Below are positions 1 through 7,240 of a DNA stretch of 18,712 bases, piece after piece. Source of the stretch: Nitrospiraceae bacterium (GTDB taxonomy: Bacteria; Nitrospirota; Nitrospiria; Nitrospirales; UBA2166); the NCBI GenBank assembly GCA_002726235.1, contig PBSN01000021.1:1-18712 (forward strand), read 5' to 3'. Within the stretch, counting starts at the first letter, position 1; each line of letters opens with the position of its first letter. The position numbers were made by a program, and so were the translations under genes. The notes under the pieces were generated by a model. It saw only the letters and a program-made list of their open reading frames with translations, searched no databases and was not told the DNA's origin.

Positions 1-349
1 AGCCGAACCGGGGCTGTGTGCGTGACACATCTGGGTGGGTTCTACACCCGGCATGGCGGTAGCGTGCCATGAACTTGATGTGAGCAAGTAAATGATCAGG
101 TGGAGGCTAGCGTGAATGAGAAACAGTTTTTAGCTGAATATTTCGATCGCTACCGTCAGTCCATGACAACTCCTGATTCCTTAAACTCGGGAAGGTGGCC
201 TGCATTGGATAAACTAGGCGACTAGAAATGATGCACAGCGAGCTGTGTAGTTGTCAGGTCGCAGCAGACTTCGATGGGCACCGTGTTCGTCGACCTCGTG
301 GCAGCGATGGGGATAAATTGAGTGGAAGTCATCACGACGGGTTTGGTGC
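1..349. other. Gene-poor leader with remnants
   Basis: This 349-base stretch holds no full-length gene. Frames 1 and 3 are open from the window edge until stops at 70-72 and 60-62, so the tail of an upstream gene could end here, but neither tail is recognisable. A short frame with a good ribosome binding site lies at 112-225 and is listed separately. Between 226 and 349 all three + frames are broken by stops and I see no convincing promoter. The stretch looks like decayed coding sequence rather than a designed intergenic region. Confidence 0.5.
112..225 (+). pseudogene. Truncated 5' end, possibly SIS phosphosugar isomerase
   Basis: A GTG start at 112 sits 5 nt after a GGAGG box (102-106), the signature of a real translation start, but the frame stops after 37 codons. 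The first residues (V/M-NEKQFLAEYFDRYRQSM) resemble, from memory, the N-terminal helix of SIS-domain phosphoheptose isomerase-like proteins, which often sit beside HldE-type kinase/nucleotidyltransferase genes such as the one at 1517. The sugar-binding core with its GNGGSA-type motif is absent. After the TAG at 223-225 the same frame stays open only in short pieces. I infer a gene truncated by deletion or frameshift. It could also be a genuine small protein; the SIS assignment is weak. Confidence 0.3.
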
Positions 350-1348
350 ATGAGAACCATAGTGACAGGAGGTGCAGGGTTTATTGGCAGTCACTTGGTT
401 GAGCGGTTGCTCGCCTTGGGGCACGAGGTCCGGGTACTAGACAATCTTTCAACCGGGCAGTTTGCTAATCTTGCTGCTGTCAGTGGAAACTCTAATCTCG
501 TGTTTCACCAGGTCGATCTTGTCGAACTAGAATCAATCCAAGGGGCATTCAAGGGTGTGGATGCTGTGTTTCACTTGGGCGCGTTGGCAGACATCGTGCC
601 GTCAATCCAATCCCCGCTAGCATATTTTCATGCTAACGTACATGGCACGGGTAACGTTTTGGAGGCGGCAAGAGCAGCAAACGTTTCCCGCCTTATTTAT
701 GTTGCGTCTTCTTCCTGCTATGGCATACCGGACGTTTATCCTACTCCGGAGTCCGAACCGGTCCGACCGCAATACCCCTATGCATTAACAAAATATCTTG
801 GTGAAGAACTTGTGTTTCATTGGGGCAAGGTTTATGGATTGCCTGTTGTTTCTCTCAGACTGTTTAATGTGTATGGGCCGCGGGCTCGTACCTCTGGAAC
901 CTATGGTGCAGTGTTCGGTGTTTTTTTGGCACAAAAACTAGCTGGAAAACCGTTTACTGTCATAGGAGATGGAACCCAGGTACGCGACTTCACTTACGTC
1001 TCTGACGTGGTCGAGGCATTGATTCTTGCATCTCGATCCGAAGAGGCGGTGGGGAGAGTATTGAATGTTGGTTCGGGGAAGACCTATAGCATCAACCAGC
1101 TTGTGACTCTTCTTGATGGTGAAGTGACTTATATTCCGAGGAGGCCTGGTGAGCCTGACTGCACCTGGGCGGATATCTCAAAAATTAGGAACACGCTTGG
1201 TTGGCGGCCTCAAGTATTGTTTGAACAGGGCGTAGCGCAAATGCTTGCCAATATCGAATATTGGCGGGAGGCCCCAGTCTGGGATCCGGAAAGTATCCGG
1301 GTCGCTTCGGTTGACTGGTTTAAATATCTTGGAGAAAAACATGGTTGA
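350..1348 (+). CDS. NAD-dependent sugar-nucleotide epimerase/dehydratase (extended SDR, GalE-like)
   Basis: This 332-residue cytoplasmic protein belongs to the extended short-chain dehydrogenase/reductase family that epimerises or dehydrates nucleotide sugars. The Rossmann glycine motif is G7-G8-A-G10-F-I-G13, with an acidic residue at D31 ending the second strand as expected for NAD. The catalytic region shows S120-S-S-C-Y-G and the Y144-A-L-T-K148 pair. The later GDGTQVRDF block is typical of UDP-hexose 4-epimerases and related enzymes. Length is normal for the family. ATG 350 places the glycine motif at the expected distance from the N terminus, though no strong ribosome binding site precedes it. 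It lies upstream of the promoter at 1399, so it is probably transcribed separately from the long operon or reads into it. UDP-glucose/galactose, GlcNAc or uronate could be the substrate; sequence alone does not decide. Confidence 0.9.
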   Translation: MRTIVTGGAGFIGSHLVERLLALGHEVRVLDNLSTGQFANLAAVSGNSNLVFHQVDLVELESIQGAFKGVDAVFHLGALADIVPSIQSPLAYFHANVHGTGNVLEAARAANVSRLIYVASSSCYGIPDVYPTPESEPVRPQYPYALTKYLGEELVFHWGKVYGLPVVSLRLFNVYGPRARTSGTYGAVFGVFLAQKLAGKPFTVIGDGTQVRDFTYVSDVVEALILASRSEEAVGRVLNVGSGKTYSINQLVTLLDGEVTYIPRRPGEPDCTWADISKIRNTLGWRPQVLFEQGVAQMLANIEYWREAPVWDPESIRVASVDWFKYLGEKHG

Positions 1349-1362
1349 TGGTGCACATCAAC
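1344..1362. repeat. Inverted repeat over the epimerase stop codon
   Basis: Arms GTTGATG (1344-1350) and CATCAAC (1356-1362) form a perfect 7-bp stem with the 5-nt loop GTGCA, overlapping the TGA at 1346-1348. No T-run follows, so this is not a classic intrinsic terminator. It could slow transcription or protect a 3' end, or be chance. Confidence 0.4.
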
Positions 1363-1398
1363 ACAGCTGTCCATTTCTTGGCACTGATCCATCCCGCC

Positions 1399-1435
1399 TT
1401 GTTACGGTATTTATCACTCACATATAATCTATAAT
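1399..1435 (+). promoter_or_regulatory. Sigma70-type promoter with two -10 boxes
   Basis: TTGTTA at 1399-1404 is separated by 18 nt from a perfect TATAAT at 1423-1428. A second perfect TATAAT follows at 1430-1435, offset by 7 nt. The only other gap in the gene series as large as this one is at 15644-15968. Transcription would begin near 1435-1445, leaving an untranslated leader of about 75 nt before the GTG at 1517. This is the likely main promoter of the gene series to 15643. It is based on consensus match only. Confidence 0.6.
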
Positions 1436-1516
1436 CCGATGTGGGTGTTTTTCGCGCCTTGCCTGATAGACTCCTTGACGCCCATGAGCTGTAAGTTTAT
1501 TTCGATGTGAATACTT

Positions 1517-3034
1517 GTGAACAGTAAGGTCGTGAAATTGGAAGCGTTGCCGGAGGTGCTCAAGCCATTGAGGATCACTGGGAAGCATATCGTGCATTGT
1601 CACGGTGTCTTTGACGTTCTCCACCTTGGACATGTTAAGCATTTCCGAGCTGCAAAGAAATATGGTGATGTTCTGGTTGTGACCATTACAGCGGATGAGT
1701 TTGTGAAGAAGGGGCCCCATCAACCGGTCTTTACGGCTGACCATCGTGCCGAAGCCATTGCTGCGCTAGAGATTGTGGATTATGTGGCGATCAATAAATG
1801 GGCGACTGCGATGAAAACGATAGAGCTTATTAGGCCTGATTGTTATGTGAAAGGAAAAGAGTATAGGGAACACGGTGACGACATTACTGGTGGAATAACG
1901 TTTGAAAAGACTGCAGTTGAGGCTGGGGGAGGAACGATCATTTACACCGATGAAGAGACGTTCTCTTCTTCAAATATTATCAATAAACACCTCCCAATCC
2001 TCTCTGACGAGGCGAAGTCATTTCTCACCACGTTTACCTCACGGTATACGGAGCAGAACGTCTTTGAATTTCTTTCTCGCCCCAACGCGTTTCGCGTGGC
2101 GGTAATTGGGGAGACCATTATTGATGAGTATCAGTATGGTCGTTCAATTGGGAAATCAGGCAAGGAGGCAATCATTGCGCTCAAACATGTCGAGACCGAG
2201 CTTTTTGCTGGAGGGGCCGTTGCCATTGCTAATCACGTCGCCTCTTATGTAGATGAGGTCACGCTGTATACAGCCTTTGGTGCAAATGACGAGCACGCAG
2301 ATTTTCTTCATCGGAAGGTTTTGCCCAACGTGCGGATTGAGCGAATTCTTAAGAAAGAGAGTCCAACGATCGTCAAACGGCGATTTCTTGAATCACAACC
2401 AATGGTGAAACTGTTTGAGATGTATGAGATCAATGACGATCCTCTCGATCTCGATCAAATGCAGGAGTTCATGACGTTGTGCTCTGATCTCGACAAGTTC
2501 GACATGGTCTTTGTGGCTGATTTTGGTCACGGTCTGCTCTCTAAACCACTCATTGACTTTGTTACCGCGAAGGCGCGATTCCTTGCAGTGAATACTCAAA
2601 CTAATGCAGGCAATACTGGATACAACACTATCGGAAAATATTCGTCGGTGGATTATGTCTGTATTGATGAGCCGGAGTTGCGCTTAGAGACACGGAATAG
2701 GTATGGCAGTGTGGAGGAGCTAATTGCGGTAATGACAAAGACCACCCGTTCTCGCAAGGTGATCATTACGCGAGGTCTCAACGGATGTTTGGGATTTAGT
2801 GAACGCGAGGGGTATGTCAAAGTTCCTGCCTTTGCATCCACCGTGGTGGATCGTATGGGGGCCGGAGATGCTTTTTTGTCAATTACAGCTCCTCTTGTCG
2901 CTGCTGAAGTTCCCATGGATGTTATTGCGTTCATTGGCAATGTTGTTGGCGCGATTGCGGTTGGGATGGTAGGCAATCGTGAGCCAGTCTCCAAAATCCC
3001 ACTGCAAAAAGCTATTAGCGCCTTGTTGAAATAA
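1517..3034 (+). CDS. Fused cytidylyltransferase / PfkB sugar kinase (HldE-like, inverted domains)
   Basis: This 505-residue protein combines two activities used to make nucleotide-activated sugars, by analogy heptose-phosphate kinase and nucleotidyltransferase. Residues about 20-155 form a cytidylyltransferase-like domain with the H36-L-G-H39 motif, preceded by C-H-G-V-F-D. Residues about 190-505 form a ribokinase/PfkB domain with A-G-G-A at 231-234 and the catalytic D445-R-M-G-A-G-D451 loop. E. coli HldE has the kinase first, so the order here is reversed. The GTG at 1517 follows an in-frame TGA at 1508-1510 and is the first usable start, but it lacks a clear ribosome binding site; TTG 1566 just after a GGAGG is an alternative. 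It is the first gene after the promoter at 1399. The next gene starts 29 nt later. The substrate could be a heptose phosphate or another sugar phosphate. Confidence 0.88.
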   Translation: MNSKVVKLEALPEVLKPLRITGKHIVHCHGVFDVLHLGHVKHFRAAKKYGDVLVVTITADEFVKKGPHQPVFTADHRAEAIAALEIVDYVAINKWATAMKTIELIRPDCYVKGKEYREHGDDITGGITFEKTAVEAGGGTIIYTDEETFSSSNIINKHLPILSDEAKSFLTTFTSRYTEQNVFEFLSRPNAFRVAVIGETIIDEYQYGRSIGKSGKEAIIALKHVETELFAGGAVAIANHVASYVDEVTLYTAFGANDEHADFLHRKVLPNVRIERILKKESPTIVKRRFLESQPMVKLFEMYEINDDPLDLDQMQEFMTLCSDLDKFDMVFVADFGHGLLSKPLIDFVTAKARFLAVNTQTNAGNTGYNTIGKYSSVDYVCIDEPELRLETRNRYGSVEELIAVMTKTTRSRKVIITRGLNGCLGFSEREGYVKVPAFASTVVDRMGAGDAFLSITAPLVAAEVPMDVIAFIGNVVGAIAVGMVGNREPVSKIPLQKAISALLK

Positions 3035-3063
3035 ACACACCACCGTTACTGCTCTGAATTGAT

Positions 3064-4071
3064 ATGAGGGAGTCCAAGGGAACTGTTGCGATTACCGGGG
3101 GAGGCGGGTATGTAGGGAGTGTACTCGTCCCGGATCTCCTTGATGCGGGATATCGGGTAAAAGTCCTTGATCTATTTCTTTATGGGGATAAGATTTTTGA
3201 TCGATATTCTTCTGAGGATGGGCTGGTTTGCATCAAGGGGGATGTCCGCGATCCGTCGGCTTTGGATGACGTTTTTTTTGGCACAGATGCTGTTATTCAT
3301 CTGGCCTGTATTTCGAATGATCCGAGTTTTGAACTCAACCCTGCTTTGGGAAAGTCGATAAACCTGGATGCGTTTGGCCTTATTCTTGACGCATTGGAAA
3401 GGTCTTCAGTACGACGATTTATCTACGCGAGCTCATCGAGTGTTTATGGTTTGCGTGGAGAACTAGATGTGACGGAGAAATCCCCCACGACCCCGCTTAC
3501 GGATTATTCGAGATTCAAGCTTGAATGTGAGTATAAACTTCAGGAGTGGAATAACTCGACTGGGGTTATCTGGACAATTGTGCGGCCTGCGACAGTCTGT
3601 GGGTATGCTCGACGTTTACGCCTCGATCTCACAGTCAATATCTTGACTATACATGCGTTAGAGAATCAAAAGATCAAGATTTTTGGTGGAAAACAACTCA
3701 GACCCAATATTCATATCAACGATATGAGTCGCGTGTACCGTCTGCTATTGGATGCGGACAAGGAATCTCTTCGCAGGCAGGTATTCAATGCTGGATATCA
3801 GAATGACACTGTGGAGAACATCGCGATGAAGGTCAAAACTGTTATAGGTGATGAAAAGATTGAGCTGGAGTATGTTCCATCTGCGGACACGCGGTCCTAT
3901 CACGTGAATTCAGAGAAAATTAAGTGTCAGCTTGGGTTCGAGGCGCAATGTACGATCGAGGACGCTATTCGGGGATTGACTGATGCTTATCGTCAGGGGT
4001 TGATACAGGATGGTCTCGAAAACCCGCTCTATCATAATATTAAACGCATGCAGGAACTCGTGTTGCAGTGA
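3064..4071 (+). CDS. NAD-dependent epimerase/dehydratase (extended SDR)
   Basis: A 335-residue extended SDR expected to act in the cytoplasm on a nucleotide sugar. The glycine motif is T11-G12-G-G-G15-Y-V-G18, and the catalytic pair is Y148-S-R-F-K152 after A-S-S-S-S-V-Y-G (about 122-129). A later segment with R-P-N-I-H-I-N-D (around 218-225) matches the substrate-side block seen in many epimerases. It starts at ATG 3064, 29 nt after the kinase/nucleotidyltransferase, and its stop overlaps the GTG start of the E1 alpha gene by 4 nt, which suggests coupled translation. It could be a 3,5- or 4-epimerase, a reductase or a dehydratase. The position right after the activating enzyme suggests that it acts early on the activated sugar, which is inference. 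Confidence 0.88.
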   Translation: MRESKGTVAITGGGGYVGSVLVPDLLDAGYRVKVLDLFLYGDKIFDRYSSEDGLVCIKGDVRDPSALDDVFFGTDAVIHLACISNDPSFELNPALGKSINLDAFGLILDALERSSVRRFIYASSSSVYGLRGELDVTEKSPTTPLTDYSRFKLECEYKLQEWNNSTGVIWTIVRPATVCGYARRLRLDLTVNILTIHALENQKIKIFGGKQLRPNIHINDMSRVYRLLLDADKESLRRQVFNAGYQNDTVENIAMKVKTVIGDEKIELEYVPSADTRSYHVNSEKIKCQLGFEAQCTIEDAIRGLTDAYRQGLIQDGLENPLYHNIKRMQELVLQ

Positions 4072-5033
4072 ACCTGCGAGTTGAGGAAAAACTTTTGCTC
4101 TATCGGCAGTGTTTACGTATTCGTCTCGTTGAAGAGGCGATTGCTGAACGGTATGTAGAGGGGGAGATGCGGTGTCCAGTTCATTTAAGTATTGGCCAAG
4201 AAGGCATCGCCGTGGCGGTGTGCGGCAACCTCGAACAAAGTGATTATGTGGTAAGCAACCATCGTTGTCATGCCCACTACCTTGCAAAAGGGGGCGATTT
4301 GAATGCGATGATCGCTGAAATTCATGGAAAGGCAACCGGCTGTGCAAAAGGCATCGGAGGATCCATGCATTTGATTGATCTTGCTGCAGGGGTTCAGGGG
4401 TGTACGCCAATTGTAGGTAGTGCCATTCCGCTTGGTGTAGGGGTTGCATTTGGAGTTGCTCTCAAAGGGGAGACTCGGGTAACAGCATTGTTCTTTGGAG
4501 ATGCGGCTATCGAGGAAGGGGTATTTCACGAGAGTATGAATTTCGCGTCGCTTAGCAAACTGCGTGTTCTTTTTGTGTGCGAAAATAACCTCTACTCTGT
4601 GTATACCCACTTAGATAGTCGCCAGCCAAGTCGAGAACTGACTCGGATGGCTCAGGCCCATGAGATGGAGCACCACCACTTGGATGGAAATGACGTGGAA
4701 TCGTCCTATTTTCGGTTGAACGACATCGTGGCGTCGATGCGGCGGGAAGCACGGCCAATTTTTGTGCAATTGGATACCTATCGATGGCGGGAACATTGTG
4801 GCCCTCACTATGATAACCATTTGGGCTACCGATCTGAAGAGGAGTTTTTGTCATGGAAAGACAGAGACCCTATTGATCGGATGGTTCGCGAACTGAAGCA
4901 ATCGGGCATCCCTGACTCTTTTTTCAGCGGTCTAGAGCGTGAGTTCATGAAGGAGATCGATGCGGCGTTTGCGTTTGCACAAACGTCGCCCTTCCCGCAT
5001 AAGGGGCAGCTTGGGCGACATGTCTACAAGTGA
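4068..5033 (+). CDS. Thiamine-diphosphate dehydrogenase E1 alpha-like subunit
   Basis: This 321-residue protein is the alpha half of a heterotetrameric thiamine-diphosphate (ThDP) enzyme of the pyruvate/acetoin dehydrogenase E1 type. The ThDP/Mg-binding motif begins at G144-D145 and ends at N173-N174, with the usual spacing. H-R-C-H-A-H (65-70) and the G-S-M-H block (98-101) match E1 alpha subunits. GTG 4068 overlaps the preceding stop as GTGA, and the beta-subunit gene begins inside its 3' end. The length is close to known alpha subunits, so both halves look intact. There is no E2 acyltransferase or E3 dihydrolipoamide dehydrogenase nearby, and the flanking genes are for sugar modification. 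I infer a role in transferring a ThDP-bound two-carbon or similar unit to a sugar or acyl acceptor, not catabolism. The donor ketoacid is unknown. Confidence 0.9.
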   Translation: MNLRVEEKLLLYRQCLRIRLVEEAIAERYVEGEMRCPVHLSIGQEGIAVAVCGNLEQSDYVVSNHRCHAHYLAKGGDLNAMIAEIHGKATGCAKGIGGSMHLIDLAAGVQGCTPIVGSAIPLGVGVAFGVALKGETRVTALFFGDAAIEEGVFHESMNFASLSKLRVLFVCENNLYSVYTHLDSRQPSRELTRMAQAHEMEHHHLDGNDVESSYFRLNDIVASMRREARPIFVQLDTYRWREHCGPHYDNHLGYRSEEEFLSWKDRDPIDRMVRELKQSGIPDSFFSGLEREFMKEIDAAFAFAQTSPFPHKGQLGRHVYK

Positions 5034-6105
5034 AGTGGTAAAGACGGAACGGATTCTCACCTTTGCGGAGGCTATCCGAGAGGCGCAAGTGCTTGCGATG
5101 GAACGCGATGATCGCGTGTTTATTATTGGGGAAGGCGTGCCTGATCCAAAAGGGACATTCGGTACGACAACTGGGCTAAGAGATCGCTTTGGTTCTACGC
5201 GAGTGATGGACATGCCGGTGTCGGAGAACGGCATGACTGGGATTTTGATTGGAGCGGCGTTAGTCGGGCTCCGTCCGATCATGACCCACCAGCGAATGGA
5301 TTTCATGACTTATTCAATGGAGCAGTTGCTGAATAATGCTGCGAAGTGGCACTACATGTTCGGAGGGCAGCAATCGGTGCCATTGGTCGTTCGAGCTGTC
5401 GTTGGGCAGGGATGGGGGCAGGGGCCGCAACACTCACAAAATCTTCATACCCTCTATGCTCATATTCCCGGTCTCAAGGTCGTTATGCCGTCGACGGCGT
5501 GCCAGGCCAAAGGGCTCTTATTAGGAGCGATTGCTGATCCAAATCCGGTGATATTCATTGAGCATCGGTGGCTGCATGGCACCAAAGGTTCTGTTCCGGA
5601 AACCTATTACGAAATTAAGTTAGACAGCGCAGAGTTGGTAAGCCAAGGAGATGATCTGACGATTGTAACTCATTCGCTCATGGCTCTTGAAGCTCGAAAA
5701 GTGCTGCCTCGTCTCAAAGACATGGGTATTGGTGTGGACCTCATCGATCTCAGGACGGTGCGGCCATTGGATCAGGCAACCATCTTGACGTCTGTCAGAA
5801 AAACTCATCGGCTGCTGGTTGTCGATACGGCATGGAGAACCTATGGTCTGGCAGCCGAAATTATTGCATCTGTCGTGGAGCAAGGCATTCGACTTTTGAG
5901 TTCTCCGCAGCGTATCACCTTGCCCGATTATCCGGTCCCTTCAAGCCCTGGGTTGACACGAAGCTATTATCCCAATAGTTGCACTATCCTTCGCAAGGTC
6001 AATGCAATGTTTGGGGATGTGGTTGACAGCGATGACTTTGAACAAGACTGGGCGCATCTGGTGCACGCCGATATCCCTGACAGTTCATTCACCGGGCCAT
6101 TTTGA
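5020..6105 (+). CDS. Thiamine-diphosphate dehydrogenase E1 beta-like subunit (transketolase-like)
   Basis: This 361-residue protein is the beta partner of the preceding E1 alpha subunit; the two would form the alpha2beta2 enzyme. The N-terminal domain has G-E-G-V (37-40) and the P-V-S-E69-N-G-M-T-G block, where E69 corresponds to the conserved glutamate that activates the ThDP aminopyrimidine. The C-terminal half has the transketolase C-type pattern V-D-L-I-D-L-R-T-V-R-P-L-D. I choose ATG 5020, not the in-frame ATG at 4960, because the family N terminus begins here and it gives a 14-nt overlap with the alpha gene. The tail after the R-S-Y-Y-P segment is about 35 residues long and is not part of the core fold. 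Gene order alpha-beta with overlap is typical of E1 pairs. The next gene begins 10 nt later. Confidence 0.9.
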   Translation: MSTSEVVKTERILTFAEAIREAQVLAMERDDRVFIIGEGVPDPKGTFGTTTGLRDRFGSTRVMDMPVSENGMTGILIGAALVGLRPIMTHQRMDFMTYSMEQLLNNAAKWHYMFGGQQSVPLVVRAVVGQGWGQGPQHSQNLHTLYAHIPGLKVVMPSTACQAKGLLLGAIADPNPVIFIEHRWLHGTKGSVPETYYEIKLDSAELVSQGDDLTIVTHSLMALEARKVLPRLKDMGIGVDLIDLRTVRPLDQATILTSVRKTHRLLVVDTAWRTYGLAAEIIASVVEQGIRLLSSPQRITLPDYPVPSSPGLTRSYYPNSCTILRKVNAMFGDVVDSDDFEQDWAHLVHADIPDSSFTGPF

Positions 6106-6115
6106 AGGTCGCGTG

Positions 6116-7216
6116 ATGGTTCCCTACGTCAATTTGTCTGCGCAGCACGCGCCACTCAAGGTTGAGTTGCTTGATGCCGTGAAGCATATCTTAGAACATG
6201 GACAGTTCGTTCTTGGCACTGAAGTCGACCAGTTTGAAAATCAATTTGCACAGTTATGTGGGACGCGTTTTGCGGTTGGAACGAACTCCGGAACAGATGC
6301 ACTGATCCTTGCCCTCCGAGCTTTGGAAATTGGAGATGGACATGAAGTTGTCACCGTTCCCAACTCCTTCGTCTCTACAACCAGTTGCATCATGCTTGTC
6401 GGTGCCCGGCCAGTCTTCGTTGATGTGCAGGGCGACTACAACATGGATCCGGCTCAACTGGAACGGGCGATTACATCGAGGACACGCGCGATCTTGCTGG
6501 TGCATATGACGGGTCGTCCAGCCAGCATGAACGAGATCATTCATGTTGCCGAACAACACGGCGTTCCTATCATTGAAGATTGTGCCCAAGCTGTGTTAGC
6601 CGAATATGATGGTCAGCGGGTCGGAGGAATTGGAACGATTGGTTGTTTTAGCCTTCATCCTTTGAAGACGCTCAATGCCTGTGGTGATGGTGGCGTCATC
6701 ACCACCAACCGTGAAAGGCTTCAAGAACGCGTAAGGCTTCTGGGAAATCTTGGCCTGAAGAACAGAAATGACTGTGTTGAGTGGAGTGGAAACTCGCGGT
6801 TGGATACATTGCAGGCAGCGATTTTGCTTGTGAAGCTTCGGTATATTGAGGATTGGACTGAACGACGTCGGGCAAATGGGGCATACTATCAAAAGGCCTT
6901 GAGGGACGTTGCAGGAGTGCAAGTTCCTGAGGATAGTCCTCATGAGCGGGCCGTGTATCACACATTTGTGATTCAGGCAGATCGGCGGAATGAGTTGAAG
7001 GATCATCTCGAATTGCGAGGCATCGGTACGGCAATTCACTATCCCACTCCGATCCATCTGCAATCTGTCGCGGCCACTCTTGGTTATCATCGTGGATCGT
7101 TTCCTGTGGCCGAACAACAGGCAGATCAAATCTTGAGTTTGCCCGTGTACCCAGAGTTAACTGAGGTGGAGTTGGAAGCCGTTGTGATGGGTATCCGTGA
7201 ATTTTATCATGCTTAG
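6116..7216 (+). CDS. DegT/DnrJ/EryC1-family sugar aminotransferase (first of pair)
   Basis: A 366-residue pyridoxal-phosphate (PLP) enzyme of the family that aminates keto-sugars bound to a nucleotide, usually with glutamate as donor. The PLP lysine is K184 in S-L-H-P-L-K-T-L-N, followed by G-D-G-G. D155 (I-I-E-D) is the conserved pyridine-nitrogen partner and N-S-G-T-D-A (57-62) the phosphate-binding turn. ATG 6116 is chosen over the longer in-frame start at 6002 because the protein then begins M-V-P-Y like its twin and an AAGG box lies 7 nt upstream; GTG 6113 is also possible. It starts 10 nt after the E1 beta stop. The C-terminal H-Y-P-T-P-I-H-L-Q block is typical of the family. The amination position (C3, C4 or other) cannot be read from sequence. 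Confidence 0.92.
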   Translation: MVPYVNLSAQHAPLKVELLDAVKHILEHGQFVLGTEVDQFENQFAQLCGTRFAVGTNSGTDALILALRALEIGDGHEVVTVPNSFVSTTSCIMLVGARPVFVDVQGDYNMDPAQLERAITSRTRAILLVHMTGRPASMNEIIHVAEQHGVPIIEDCAQAVLAEYDGQRVGGIGTIGCFSLHPLKTLNACGDGGVITTNRERLQERVRLLGNLGLKNRNDCVEWSGNSRLDTLQAAILLVKLRYIEDWTERRRANGAYYQKALRDVAGVQVPEDSPHERAVYHTFVIQADRRNELKDHLELRGIGTAIHYPTPIHLQSVAATLGYHRGSFPVAEQQADQILSLPVYPELTEVELEAVVMGIREFYHA

Positions 7217-7240
7217 CTGTGAGAGAAGGGAAGGGTATTG

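Noticed and set aside
1344-1362. Intrinsic terminator after the first epimerase
   Set aside because: The stem is perfect but no T-run follows, so it is recorded only as an inverted repeat.
4960-5019. N-terminal extension of the E1 beta gene to an upstream ATG
   Set aside because: The basic extension is not part of the family N terminus and lies within the E1 alpha gene; ATG 5020 gives the normal start.
4068-6105. Catabolic pyruvate or acetoin dehydrogenase operon
   Set aside because: No E2, E3 or lipoyl domain is present and all neighbours are glycan genes.
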